A DNA stretch of 64,000 nucleotides from CAIKZZ01 sp035524495 (GCA_035524495.1 DATKOR010000010.1:13837-77836); one strand, 5' to 3'. Positions 43,591-53,171 are shown, numbered from the stretch's first letter. The notes: a model not told the origin generated them from the sequence alone. Numbers and translations: made by a program.

Positions 43591-46119
43591 TCAGTATCGC
43601 CACGCGGCGGCAACGCCCAACGTGCGTGATCTGAACGTCGCGGCTTCAAAGAGCGATCCGTTCGCGGCATTGAGCGTGGTGCGTTCGATCGTCGGGCGCG
43701 AGTCGAACACGTTGCTGACGTAGACCGTGAGGTCGTATCCGGGCCGCTCGAGGACCGCGCGCACGTTCAGGAAGTTCGTGGAGGGATCCGGACGAAAGCC
43801 GGGCGTGTAGTACACGGAGGTCGGGTCCGCGCACGCGAACGGGCCGGGGTTGCGGCTGCGAAAGGCATCGGTCACTACGACCAGGGCGGTCGTTGAGCGC
43901 CCGAGCGCGACCGCATAGTCGGCCGTGAGGCTCGCGGCCCACGGGGCGATCGGCGTGAAGTCATTGAGCGTCCCGACCGCGTCGCCGCTGCGCTCGGCGA
44001 CGGCGGCGCCGACCGGGAGCGTGTGGGTGTAGTGAGCGTCGGTGTAGGCGACCGACAGCCGAAAACGCAGACGCGCCGTGGCGAGCGCCTCGAGCGCGAG
44101 GTCAAAGCCGTTGCTCGCGGCGCTCCCCGGGTCGCCGAACAGCACGCACGGCGTGGGATCGGCGAGCGTGCCGAGGTGGTAACCGTGGCCGTTGTTCCAT
44201 GCGATATGGTAGGCGGCGACGTCGAGCTGCATCTGCCCGTCGAGCAGCCGGTTCTTGCTGCCGAGCTCGTAGCTCCACAGCGTGTCCGGGCCGTAGACGA
44301 CGCCGTCGCCGCAGCCGAACTCGGGGAGGGCGACTCCGCCGTTGCCGTACCCCTTCGCGACGGTCAGGTACCAGAGGCGGTCCTTGTCCACCTGGTAGGT
44401 CACGGCCGCCCGCGGCAGCGTCAGCGAGTCGGCGCCTTGCGCGACGACCGCCGGCGCGAGAACGAGCCGCTCGTGATAGCGCTGGCGTTCGCCGTGGATC
44501 CCGGCGCTGAGCGTCAGCTGCGAGCTGATGCGCAGCGCCACGTCCGCGAGCGCCGCGAGCCGCGTCTTGGCGCTGGACGTCAGGTCCTCGATCGCGAACG
44601 GGCCCGACAGGAGCCCGGGGATGCCCGCTTGCCCGCTCCACAGTTCCGCGTCATGGGTCCGGTCGCTGGAGTAGAACGCCGCCACGTCCCACGCGAGGCG
44701 CGCCTTGCGGTCGGCGCTCGCGAGCCGCAGTTCCTGCATGAACGACTGCTGGCGCAGGTCATGGCGATCGAGGATCGCATCGCCGGTGCCGAGCGGATAG
44801 CCCGGCCCGAGCGGACTGCCCCAGTCGAACGCGTAGGTCTGGTCGAGGTTCGCCGTCAGTTGCCGGGCGAAGAACGAGGTTACCGAGGTCAGGTCCTGGG
44901 TGCCGAGGTTCGCCGCCACTTTGACCGCACCGAGCGTGATCGCATCGCGAAACGGCTGGGCGACCAGGTGGCCATTGCCGAGCTGTGCGCTCGCGGTGTT
45001 CGACAGGTTCGTGAAGAAGAACGGCGAGTCGCGCACCTCGACCTCGGCATAGGTCAGTGACGGCGTGATCCGCACCGTCGGCCACGGCGCGAATGCGAGC
45101 GCGACGCGCGCCGTCTCGCTGATCGTGCGGTTCGAGTTGCGGTCGAGCGTGACGCCGGTCAGGGGATCGACCCGGTCGACGTAGCCGCCGTCCTCGCGCC
45201 GCCAGGCGTCTACGCGAACGCCCAGCTGGTCGACGAGCAGCGGCGCGCCGATCGCGGCCCCGGCCTCGCTGCTCGAATCGCCGCGCGCGGGAACGGACAG
45301 ATCGCCGCGCGCGAGCGCCGTGAAGTCGGTGAGGCTTGCTGGCGTGAAGATGAAGCGGATCACGCCGCCCTGGTTGCCCTCGCTGAAGAGCTGCAGCTGC
45401 GGGCCGCGCAGTACCTCGACCCGATCGAGATCGAAGGCGAACGGAAAGGAGTGCAGGAAGGTATTGGCCCCGGCCTGAGGCAGCGGCGTGTCGTCGAGGT
45501 AGAGGCCGGTCGTCGGCGCGTAGCGGTCGGCGACGCCGCGAATGCTGAGGTAGGTGGCGGCGCCGGCGCCGACGTCGCCGACGTTCTGGAACTGCGTCGC
45601 CGGCGTCAGCTGCGCGATGTCGACGATACCCAGGGCGCCGACGACGTCGAGGTCATCGCGCGACCAGATCGCCATGTCGATCGGCACATCGCGCGCGCGT
45701 TCGAGGCGGCGATTGGCCGTCACCAGGATCTCATCGAGCGCAGCGGGTGCCGTGCGCGCGTCCTCGGCGGCCTGCGCGGACGCGGTGTACCGCGCCGGCG
45801 CCGGTGCCGGCACCGCGTAGACCCGCACCGCGCGCGGGTTCACGAACTCGAAGTGAAGACCGGTGCCGGCGAGGAGCGCCTCGATCGCTGCCGGCGGCGC
45901 GAGTCCCGCCGGCGCGCCGGCCGAGTCGCGCGCCTTGGCAATCTCGGCCACGAAGAAGAGCTGCAGGCCCGTCTGATCGCTGAACGCCTCGAGCGCCAGG
46001 TCGAGCGGCTGCGGCGCGATCGCGGTCGCTAGCGTCGCGCCCGGCGAAGCGCCGCTCGCGATGCCGACGGCGAGCCACGTCGCGGCCAGCGCTCCGATTG
46101 AACGCGTGAGGCGCCGCAT
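43591..46119 (-). CDS. TonB-dependent outer-membrane receptor with N-terminal signalling (STN) domain
   Basis: 842 residues from ATG 46119. Signal peptide to about 27; an STN/secretin domain (about 40-110, LDLALEAFSDQTGLQLFF) that talks to FecR; plug domain with VTANRRLERARDVPIDMAI and IRGVADRYAPTTGLYLDD; and a 22-strand barrel ending in aromatic Tyr (AAAWRY), as needed for barrel assembly. The substrate cannot be told; ferric siderophore or carbohydrate/aromatic uptake are both common in this class. It is downstream of fecR-like and sigma genes in one - strand operon, the classical surface-signalling arrangement. Confidence 0.93.
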   Translation of the reverse strand: MRRLTRSIGALAATWLAVGIASGASPGATLATAIAPQPLDLALEAFSDQTGLQLFFVAEIAKARDSAGAPAGLAPPAAIEALLAGTGLHFEFVNPRAVRVYAVPAPAPARYTASAQAAEDARTAPAALDEILVTANRRLERARDVPIDMAIWSRDDLDVVGALGIVDIAQLTPATQFQNVGDVGAGAATYLSIRGVADRYAPTTGLYLDDTPLPQAGANTFLHSFPFAFDLDRVEVLRGPQLQLFSEGNQGGVIRFIFTPASLTDFTALARGDLSVPARGDSSSEAGAAIGAPLLVDQLGVRVDAWRREDGGYVDRVDPLTGVTLDRNSNRTISETARVALAFAPWPTVRITPSLTYAEVEVRDSPFFFTNLSNTASAQLGNGHLVAQPFRDAITLGAVKVAANLGTQDLTSVTSFFARQLTANLDQTYAFDWGSPLGPGYPLGTGDAILDRHDLRQQSFMQELRLASADRKARLAWDVAAFYSSDRTHDAELWSGQAGIPGLLSGPFAIEDLTSSAKTRLAALADVALRISSQLTLSAGIHGERQRYHERLVLAPAVVAQGADSLTLPRAAVTYQVDKDRLWYLTVAKGYGNGGVALPEFGCGDGVVYGPDTLWSYELGSKNRLLDGQMQLDVAAYHIAWNNGHGYHLGTLADPTPCVLFGDPGSAASNGFDLALEALATARLRFRLSVAYTDAHYTHTLPVGAAVAERSGDAVGTLNDFTPIAPWAASLTADYAVALGRSTTALVVVTDAFRSRNPGPFACADPTSVYYTPGFRPDPSTNFLNVRAVLERPGYDLTVYVSNVFDSRPTIERTTLNAANGSLFEAATFRSRTLGVAAAWRY

Positions 46120-46132
46120 CCCGCTCTGCCAT

Positions 46133-47245
46133 TCAGCGAGGATGCGGCTCGTCGGTCGTCTTGGCCGCGGCGGTCGGGGGCGTCGTCCTGTGCACACGGA
46201 TCCCGGTGGAAGTGACTTCGACCGTGACCCCGTCGAGCGCGCGCAGAAATGCGGTGAAGGACTCGGTGTCGTAGACGTCGAAGCGGCCGCTGATCGGCAG
46301 TGCTTTGAGCTCCGGCGACTCGATTTCGATCGGCGCGCTCGCGTAGCGGTTGAATTCCGCGACGACCTCGCCGAGCGGCTGGGCGCGCGCGACGATCTGG
46401 TGCTGTAGCCACGCGATGCTGGCCTTGGCGTCGACGGGGCGCGGCTCGGCGAGCGGACGCGACGGGTCGACGCCGAGCTGCTGGCCTGCGCCGACGCGCG
46501 CGCTCCCGGCCGGCAGCACGCCGACCGGCGATGTGGCGGGCGGCGCGCCGATCGACACCGCGACCGCCCCGTCGACGACGGTCACCAGCGTCGTCTGCGA
46601 ATGACGGTAAACGTCGAACTGCGTGCCAACCGCGACGATTTGCGTAGCGCCGGCGGCGACCCGGAATCGCCGTTGGTCGCCGTGGGCGACGTCGAAGAGC
46701 GCCTCGCCGCGTTCCACCGTCACGACGCGTTCGTTCGCATCGTAGCGCACGACCGCGCGGCCGTCGGAGTTCAACCACAGCCGCGAGCCGTCGGCGAGCG
46801 TCCAGGCGCGCTGCTCGCCGTGCGCGGTCGCGCAGGTGAGCGGCAGGCCGAAGCGCTCCCCATCGGGGCCGAGGTAGACGAGGACCGCGGCGACGATCGA
46901 GGCCGCGATCGCGGCGAGCGCGCCCGCCGAGCGCAGCAGCCGGCGCGCGCGCCAGCGGTGGTGAGTGCGCGGCGGATCGAACGAGGCCCCGGGCGGCTCG
47001 CGGTCCGAGGCCATCTCGAGAAGCACGCTCTCGATCGGGAGCTGGGGGTCGCCCGCAGCCCGCGGGAGCTCGCGCGACAGCGCCGCGACCTTCAGGAACG
47101 CCTCGACGTGCGCCGGAGACGTCCGCAGCCACGCAGCGAGTTCCACTGCGCGGCGCTCATCGAGCGGCCCCTCGTCGTGTTCGACGAACCAGTCGGCGGC
47201 CTCGTCGGCGATCGAATCACGGGCTGCGTGTTCGCGAGCGGTCAT
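46133..47245 (-). CDS. FecR-family anti-sigma/regulator
   Basis: 370 residues from ATG 47245, 4 bases after the sigma-factor stop. N-terminal cytoplasmic domain ADEAADWFVEHDEGPLDERRAVELAAWLRTSPAHVEAFLKV (DUF4880 type, in two pieces), one membrane helix (about 100-122), a FecR domain (DGSRLWLNSDGRAVVRYD ... GEALFDVAHGD ... VGTQFDVYR) and a C-terminal secretin-like region (LPISGRFDVYDTESFTAFLRAL) that contacts the receptor's STN domain. It transmits ligand binding from the outer membrane to the sigma factor. Confidence 0.92.
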   Translation of the reverse strand: MTAREHAARDSIADEAADWFVEHDEGPLDERRAVELAAWLRTSPAHVEAFLKVAALSRELPRAAGDPQLPIESVLLEMASDREPPGASFDPPRTHHRWRARRLLRSAGALAAIAASIVAAVLVYLGPDGERFGLPLTCATAHGEQRAWTLADGSRLWLNSDGRAVVRYDANERVVTVERGEALFDVAHGDQRRFRVAAGATQIVAVGTQFDVYRHSQTTLVTVVDGAVAVSIGAPPATSPVGVLPAGSARVGAGQQLGVDPSRPLAEPRPVDAKASIAWLQHQIVARAQPLGEVVAEFNRYASAPIEIESPELKALPISGRFDVYDTESFTAFLRALDGVTVEVTSTGIRVHRTTPPTAAAKTTDEPHPR

Positions 47246-47249
47246 GGTG

Positions 47250-47765
47250 CTAACCCATTCGCGCCATCCGGCGCCGGCAATGCTTGATCGCGTGAGCGAC
47301 ATGCTTCTTGATCATCTGCGAGGAGACGCCGAGCCGCTCGCCGGCCTCGCGGTACGAGAGGCCGTAAGTGAAGCGCAGCGCGACCGCCGCGCGGCACTTC
47401 GGGCTCAGTTCCGCGAGCACTTCCCGCAGCCGTGCGGCGCGGTCCGCGGAATCCACCTCGCCGCCGAACTCGGCCACGGTCTGCAGCGCCTCGTGAGGCG
47501 GGACGGTGTCGATGTCGACGCCGTTCGCACGGCGGCGTTCCGCGTCGGCGTGCTCCTTGAGCAGATTGCTTGCGACCGCGTAGAGGTAGTGGACCGGGTC
47601 ACGGATCGCCGTGTGATCGGCGACCCGGAGGAGCCGCAGGTAGACCTCCTGGGCGAGGTCCGCGACGTCCGTCGGCGAGCGAACGCGGCGTCGCAGGAAC
47701 CCCTGCAACGTGCCGCGCTGCTCCGCGAACAGCCGCTCGACCAGCGTGGGTCCGATCTCCGACAC
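47250..47765 (-). CDS. ECF RNA polymerase sigma factor (FecI-like)
   Basis: 171 residues from GTG 47765, with GGGGGAGG about 10 bases upstream; a longer frame to 47882 lacks family similarity. Region 2: VADLAQEVYLRLLRV and DPVHYLYAVASNLLKEHAD; region 4: ALRFTYGLSYREAGERLGVSSQMIKKHVAHAIKHCRRRM, a helix-turn-helix. It directs transcription of the receptor operon when FecR is triggered. First gene of the sigma-fecR-receptor operon. Confidence 0.92.
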   Translation of the reverse strand: MSEIGPTLVERLFAEQRGTLQGFLRRRVRSPTDVADLAQEVYLRLLRVADHTAIRDPVHYLYAVASNLLKEHADAERRRANGVDIDTVPPHEALQTVAEFGGEVDSADRAARLREVLAELSPKCRAAVALRFTYGLSYREAGERLGVSSQMIKKHVAHAIKHCRRRMARMG

Positions 47766-47983
47766 GGCGCAGGGCCTCCCCCCGCGTATATGAGTCCCGT
47801 CGTGCCGGTTTGGCAACCACGCGCTGAGCCGGGAGGGCGGGCCATCGCCGGACGGCCCCGACGGGGTGGCTGAATGGCGCATCGCCCACTCATTACCTCT
47901 ATCGCGGCGCGCCGCTCTTCACGGCGTTGGGCGTCGCCGCGGGCATGACAGCGCCAGGGCGCTCGGGTCAGGGGAGGGTCAGG

Positions 47984-50644
47984 ATGGGCAGCCAGTTGCG
48001 CCGGATCCCGCGGTTCGTGAGTCCCGCCGCCATCCTGACCATCGTCGTCGCACAGCTCGCGGCCTGCGGCGGTGGCGGTGGCGGCGGCGGGACGTCCTCC
48101 CCGATCAGCGTCACCGCGACGGCGTCGGCGACCGTCGCGCAGGTCGGGACCAGCGTGCAGCTGACGGCCGATGTCAGCGGTGACGCGCAGAGCCTCGGCG
48201 TCAACTGGAGAGTGACGTGCACGGCGACCGACTGCGGGTCGGTGTCTCCGACATCGACGCCGAACGGGGCCTCGACGACCTATACGCCGCCCGCGACGGC
48301 GCCGGCGGCCGACCTCGCCGTGTCGGTCGTCGCATCGTCGGTGTCCGACCCGACGAAGGGCGCGAGCGTGATCATCACGGTGCCCGCGGTCACCATCACC
48401 GAGATCGACGTGACCTCAGCGACGGTGCCGATCGGCACGAGCAGCCAACTGCGGGTGCTGCTCGCGGGCGACGCCAACAACAAGGGCGTTAACTGGACCC
48501 TGAGCTGTGGCGCCACCGACTGCGGAACGATCGCACCGACGAGCTCGTTGAGCGGCGTCTACGTGACGTACAGCCCGCCGGCAGTGCAGCCGACAACCGA
48601 CCTCGCGATCAACGTGACCGCGACCTCGGTCGCGAGTCCGGGCGCGACGGCGTCGGATACGCTGACGATCCCGGCGATCGCGGTCGCGATCCAGGTGGGC
48701 AATGGCCTCGTCCCGTCGGGCACGACGACGCCTTTGACCGCGACGGTGACCTACGACAGTGGAAACGGCGGCGTCACCTGGAGCCTCACCTGCACTGCGA
48801 CCGACTGCGGCTCGATCGCGCCGACGAGCTCGGCGAGCGGCGCGATGGTGACCTACACGGCGCCCGCGCTGCCGCCGCCCGGAAACCTCGGGATCAACGT
48901 GACGGCGACGGCGGTGGACAACCCGCTGTCGATGGGGACCCTGATACTGACGGTGCCGGCCATCGCGGTCAGCATCACGCCGGCGAGTGCGCTCCTGCCG
49001 CTCAACGTCCCGCAATCCTTCATCGCGGCGGTGACCGGAGACACGGCCAACCAGGGCGTCACGTGGACGCTCGACCAGGGCGGATCCGCCTGCACCAGCG
49101 GTTGCGGGACGCTCACGCCGCTCGCGACCGCGAGCGGCGCGCCGGCGTCCTACACGGCCCCGGCGGCACTCCCGGCCAGCGAGCCCGTCGACCTGACGGC
49201 GACCGCGGTCGATGACCCGACCAAGTCTTCGCTCGCCGCGGTGACGGTCACGAGCGGCACCGTCAGCCTCGTGCCGGCGGACCTCACGCTCTCGGGCAAC
49301 TTCGCGAAGCAGACGGCGGCCCTCACCAACACGGGCTCGAGTTCGCTGTCGATCAGCGGCGTGACGATCACCGGAACCAACGCCGGCGACTTCGCCGAGG
49401 CCGACGACTGCGGGACGATTCTCCCTGCGCTTGCGAGCTGCACGATCACGATCGCCTACCACACCACGGCCAGAGGGACCCATACCGCGATCCTCAGCAT
49501 CGCCGACAGCAGCAGCGACAGCCCGCAGGTCCTGCACCTGACGGGCCTCAACAAGGCGAACGGCAGCCTCACCTCGGCGACACCGGTCGTCGCCGTCGCT
49601 GCGCCCCGGCCGACCGGCGCGAGCGCTGTCGGAACGCGCGCCTTCCACTGGATCGATGCGAAGCGCGTCGATCCTTACGTCGGCAACGGCGTCGCGCGCG
49701 AGTTGATGATCCGGCTCTGGTATCCGGCCGCGGGCAGCGGCGCATGCACGCGCGCCCTCTATACGGGCGCCGGCGTCTGGGCCGAATACGCGCGGCTGCT
49801 CAAGATGCCGTTGCCGACGCTGTCGACGAACAGCTGCCAGGACGCGCCGGTCGCGGCCGGTGCGCATCCGCTCGTCCTCGTGACCCACGGCTTCACCGGC
49901 ACCTCGAGCGACTACACGTACCTCGCCGAGGAGCTCGCGAGCCGCAGCTACGTCGTCGCGGCCGTCGACCACACCTACGAGTCGACCGCCGTCGAGTTCC
50001 CGGACGGACGGGTCGTGAGGTCGGTGTACGGCAGCCACCTTTCGGCGTACGCGAGGAGCGACATCGAGGCGCTCAGGTTCGCGAAGTCGGTGCGCGTCGC
50101 TGACCTTCGCTTCGTGCTCGACCGCCTGGCGGGCGCCAACGCGACGGCCGGCAGTGCGCTCGAGGGCCGCATTGACCTCGCGCGCGTCGCGCTCGTCGGG
50201 CACTCGTTCGGCGGCCTCGCGACGATCGAGTCGGCGCGCAAGGATCCGCGGATCCGTGCCGCGGTCAGCCTCGACGGCCTCGTCATGGACCGGCTGACAC
50301 CTCCCGTCCGCACGCCGGTGCTGATGATCCGCGCCGGCAGCGGCTCGTGGAACGAAAACGACTGTCAGCTGTGGAGCGTGCTGCGCGGAGGACGCGCCTC
50401 GGTGCACCTGATCGGCGCGGGCCACACGGCGCTCTCGGACGAGGCGTGGATCGCGCCCGCGGCGGTTGCGGCCGGCGTGCTCGGCGCCGACGGGACGATC
50501 GCGGTCACCCGCAGCGTCAGCGTCGCGTTCCTCGACGCGGCACTCACAGGACGTCCCATCGATGCGGCGGCCCTCGGGGCGCTGCCGCGCGATGCGGGCA
50601 TCGTCGTCACGCTCGGTGCTGCATCGCAGTGCCCGGCGCCGTGA
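47984..50644 (+). CDS. Lipoprotein with Ig-like repeats fused to an alpha/beta-hydrolase
   Basis: 886 residues; GGGGAGGG precedes ATG 47984. A lipobox (LAAC, Cys28) is followed by a Gly tract. Four ~90-residue Ig-like repeats (about 40-430), three with a paired Cys motif (CTATDCGSVSPTS, CGATDCGTIAPTS, CTATDCGSIAPTS) ending TYTPPA-like; then a HYDIN/choice-of-anchor-D-like domain (GNFAKQTAALTNTGSSSLSI, about 435-525); then a platelet-activating-factor-acetylhydrolase-like alpha/beta-hydrolase with VTHGFTGTSSDY (oxyanion), GHSFGG (Ser741) and GAGHTAL (His814). It is a surface or periplasmic esterase by inference. It is divergent from the sigma-factor operon across 218 bases and may be co-controlled. 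Confidence 0.85.
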   Translation: MGSQLRRIPRFVSPAAILTIVVAQLAACGGGGGGGGTSSPISVTATASATVAQVGTSVQLTADVSGDAQSLGVNWRVTCTATDCGSVSPTSTPNGASTTYTPPATAPAADLAVSVVASSVSDPTKGASVIITVPAVTITEIDVTSATVPIGTSSQLRVLLAGDANNKGVNWTLSCGATDCGTIAPTSSLSGVYVTYSPPAVQPTTDLAINVTATSVASPGATASDTLTIPAIAVAIQVGNGLVPSGTTTPLTATVTYDSGNGGVTWSLTCTATDCGSIAPTSSASGAMVTYTAPALPPPGNLGINVTATAVDNPLSMGTLILTVPAIAVSITPASALLPLNVPQSFIAAVTGDTANQGVTWTLDQGGSACTSGCGTLTPLATASGAPASYTAPAALPASEPVDLTATAVDDPTKSSLAAVTVTSGTVSLVPADLTLSGNFAKQTAALTNTGSSSLSISGVTITGTNAGDFAEADDCGTILPALASCTITIAYHTTARGTHTAILSIADSSSDSPQVLHLTGLNKANGSLTSATPVVAVAAPRPTGASAVGTRAFHWIDAKRVDPYVGNGVARELMIRLWYPAAGSGACTRALYTGAGVWAEYARLLKMPLPTLSTNSCQDAPVAAGAHPLVLVTHGFTGTSSDYTYLAEELASRSYVVAAVDHTYESTAVEFPDGRVVRSVYGSHLSAYARSDIEALRFAKSVRVADLRFVLDRLAGANATAGSALEGRIDLARVALVGHSFGGLATIESARKDPRIRAAVSLDGLVMDRLTPPVRTPVLMIRAGSGSWNENDCQLWSVLRGGRASVHLIGAGHTALSDEAWIAPAAVAAGVLGADGTIAVTRSVSVAFLDAALTGRPIDAAALGALPRDAGIVVTLGAASQCPAP

Positions 50645-51023
50645 AGCGCCGGGCCCGATTCGGGTTACGTCCGATGGCAACCGGCGCGGCCACAACCCGC
50701 CGACCTCGCAGTTCGAGCGCCGCGTGCGCTCGGGCGGCTGGCGGCCCTGGAAAGGACTCCGGGGCTCCAGCCGTCATCGTGACTGACTTTGCTGAGCGTT
50801 CTCTGTACAAGTATAACAATAACAATAGATTACGATATCCATCTCGATTCATTATCAGCCGCTTCCCACTCGATACCCCGCGCCCGATCGTGCTCGCGAC
50901 CCGCCTTGTGATTGTGACCGGCGTCGACGAGGCCCCGGCGGGGCACAATGCGCAGGTTGCGAAGACCTGCCGCGGGGGAGCCAGTGATCGATCATCGAGT
51001 GCCGCGCGGCGGCGCGTGCGCCC
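50645..51023. other. 379-base gap with AT-rich promoter region and a possible leader ORF
   Basis: Contains an unusually AT-rich stretch (50800-50860) holding the promoter listed separately. Downstream, GGGGGAG (50974-50980) precedes a GTG at 50984 opening a 15-codon frame that ends at TGA 51029-51031, overlapping the ATG 51024 of the kinase-like gene. That ATG has no Shine-Dalgarno of its own, so translation may be coupled to the short frame. Confidence 0.4.
50789..50817 (+). promoter_or_regulatory. Putative sigma70 promoter
   Basis: TTGCTG (50789-50794), 17-base spacer, TATAAC (50812-50817), in the only AT-rich patch of this part of the window. Transcript would start near 50824, giving a ~200-base leader for the kinase-like gene. 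Confidence 0.5.
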
Positions 51024-53171
51024 ATGTCTGAGCCGCGCAAAGAGGCGACCGACCCCAGGAGCCGCCCGAGGCCCGCGACGGGCCCCGAGCCGCTCTCCTC
51101 GCGCGACGAGGCGGCGCTCGACGCGCGCCTCGCGCGGATCTACCAGGCGCTCGCGCGCATCAACCAGGCGATCGTGCGCGCCAAGGACGAGGCGGCGCTC
51201 CTCGAGGAGTTGTGCACGATCGCCGTCGGCCAGGGCGGCTACGTGCTCGCGTGGGTCGGACTCGTCGACGCCGAGGGCTACCTGCAGCCGCTCGCATCGG
51301 CGGGACCGTCGAAGGCCTATGCCGAGACGATCCGCGTCTCGGTGCACGAGCAGGAGCGCGGCGGCGCGGGGCCGAGCGGGCAGGCGCTGCGCTCGGGCAC
51401 GCACGTCATCTGCAACGACTTCCTCGCCGATCCCCTGACCGCGCCCTGGCACGCGCTCGCGCGCACGATGGGCATCCGGGCCTCGGCAGCGATGCCGCTC
51501 ATCGACGAAGGCCGCGTCGTCGGGCTCTTCAACGTCTACAGCGACACGGTCGGCGATTTCGGCGAGCACGAGGTGGCGCTGCTCGACGACATGGTCGCGG
51601 ACATCTCGCTGGGGCTTTCGAAGCTGCGGGCGACCGCGGAGCTCAAGCGCAGCGCCGAGCAGCGCGAGCGGGTGGTCGGTGCGCTCAGGCGCATCCAGCA
51701 GACGATGCGCGCCGGCGTCTTCCAGCTGACGCTGCCCGAGCGAGCCGTCTCGTGGTCGGGCGGCGTCGCGATGCTGCTCGGGCTCGCGCCCGAGGCACCG
51801 GCCGACTGGACGGCGTTCGAGCGCGCGCTCGTTGCGGGCGATGCCGCCGCGCTCGGTGCCGCGATCGCCGATGCGGGCCGCGGCGACGGCGCGCTCGAGC
51901 TCGACGTCCAGCTCAGGGACGGCGCCTGGCTGCGGATCATCGGGCGCGTGCAGCCCACCGCGGGTGGCCTAGAGCTTCAGGGCACGATGCAGGACGTGAC
52001 CGCGCGCCGCCGCACCGAGGAGCGCAAGGCGCAGCTCGAGGTCCAGGCGCGCCGCGCCCACCGGATGCAGGCGCTCGGCGTGCTCGCGGGCGGGCTGGCC
52101 GGCGAGTTCGCCGGCGCCATCGCCGCGATCGAGGGCCACCTCAGCCTCGCGCGCAAGGACGCCCGCCGCAACCCGCGGGTGCTGCGCAGCCTCGCGGTCT
52201 GCAGCCGCGCCTGCAGGAGCGCCGCGGCGCTGACGCGCCAGATCCTCACGTTCAGCCGCGGCCAGTCGACGGGACCGAAGGTGATGGCGCTGGCGCGCGT
52301 CGTCGAGGACGCGGCGGCACTTCTGCGGGCGAGCCTGCCGCCCGGGCACGATGTCGTGTTTCGCGCGTCGGCTGATGTCCCGCTGGTCCGCATTGACGAG
52401 CCGCAGATCCAGCAGGCGGTCGTCAACCTCGGGATCCGCGCCGGGCAGTCGCTCGCCGGGCAGCCCGGCGTCATCGAGATCGACGTCGGCGCAGAAGGCG
52501 GCGAGGGTGGCGCTGCGACGATCACCGTGACGGTCCACGGACCGGGCCCCGACGCCGTCCGCGAGCACGAGGGGCCGCGGCTGCCGTCGCCCGGGGCCGA
52601 GGACGCCGAGGCGGGCCTCGAGGTCGTCGAGGAGATCGTCCGCGAGCACGGCGGGACGCTCTCGGGCGGGCGTGGGCCGGGGGCAACCGTCCGCATCGCG
52701 CTCCCGGCCGCGCCACCCGCGGCCGCCGAGGAGCCGAAGTCGCGCAACAAGACCCAGCGTCGCGTGCAGCCGCCGGGCGCGGGCCAGCGGATCCTGTTCG
52801 TCGACGACCACAAGTGGCTGCTGGTGCTCGTCGAGCGCCTGCTCGCCGAGCGCGGCTACCAGGCGCACGGTTACACGAGCAGCGCCGCGGCGCTCGAGGC
52901 GCTGCACGCCGAACCCGAATCCTTCGACCTGATCGTCACCGACTACAAGATGCCCGGGAGCACGGGCTTCGACATCATCCGCGCGGTCAAGGCGCTGCGC
53001 CCGGACATGCCGGTCGTGCTCGTCTCGGGCTACGTGTCGGAGAAGGTCGCGGAGCAGGCGCGGCGCGCGGGTGCCGATGCGGTGCTCGCGAAGCAGGCGC
53101 TCGCGACCGACCTGCTGCCGCTCCTCAGCCAGCTGCTGTCGCGAGCGGGGCCGGGCGACGGAGCCGCGTAA
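51024..53171 (+). CDS. GAF-PAS histidine-kinase-like protein with dead kinase core and intact receiver
   Basis: 715 residues, no membrane helix. GAF (about 45-200, YVLAWVGLVDAEGYLQPLAS), PAS-like (about 225-325), kinase core (about 335-565) and receiver (about 590-705). In the H-box, where family members read GGxAHDFNN, this protein has GGLAGEFAG, so the phospho-accepting His is Gly360. The N-box reads NLGIRAGQ (Arg472 for the Mg-binding Asn) and the G1 box VHGPGPD has His505 for Asp. The receiver is intact: FVDDHK, VTDYKMP (Asp640), VLVSGY and LAKQ. It cannot autophosphorylate by the usual route; a phosphate-receiving sensor or pseudokinase scaffold is inferred. It overlaps the convergent hybrid kinase by 47 bp. 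Confidence 0.88.
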   Translation: MSEPRKEATDPRSRPRPATGPEPLSSRDEAALDARLARIYQALARINQAIVRAKDEAALLEELCTIAVGQGGYVLAWVGLVDAEGYLQPLASAGPSKAYAETIRVSVHEQERGGAGPSGQALRSGTHVICNDFLADPLTAPWHALARTMGIRASAAMPLIDEGRVVGLFNVYSDTVGDFGEHEVALLDDMVADISLGLSKLRATAELKRSAEQRERVVGALRRIQQTMRAGVFQLTLPERAVSWSGGVAMLLGLAPEAPADWTAFERALVAGDAAALGAAIADAGRGDGALELDVQLRDGAWLRIIGRVQPTAGGLELQGTMQDVTARRRTEERKAQLEVQARRAHRMQALGVLAGGLAGEFAGAIAAIEGHLSLARKDARRNPRVLRSLAVCSRACRSAAALTRQILTFSRGQSTGPKVMALARVVEDAAALLRASLPPGHDVVFRASADVPLVRIDEPQIQQAVVNLGIRAGQSLAGQPGVIEIDVGAEGGEGGAATITVTVHGPGPDAVREHEGPRLPSPGAEDAEAGLEVVEEIVREHGGTLSGGRGPGATVRIALPAAPPAAAEEPKSRNKTQRRVQPPGAGQRILFVDDHKWLLVLVERLLAERGYQAHGYTSSAAALEALHAEPESFDLIVTDYKMPGSTGFDIIRAVKALRPDMPVVLVSGYVSEKVAEQARRAGADAVLAKQALATDLLPLLSQLLSRAGPGDGAA

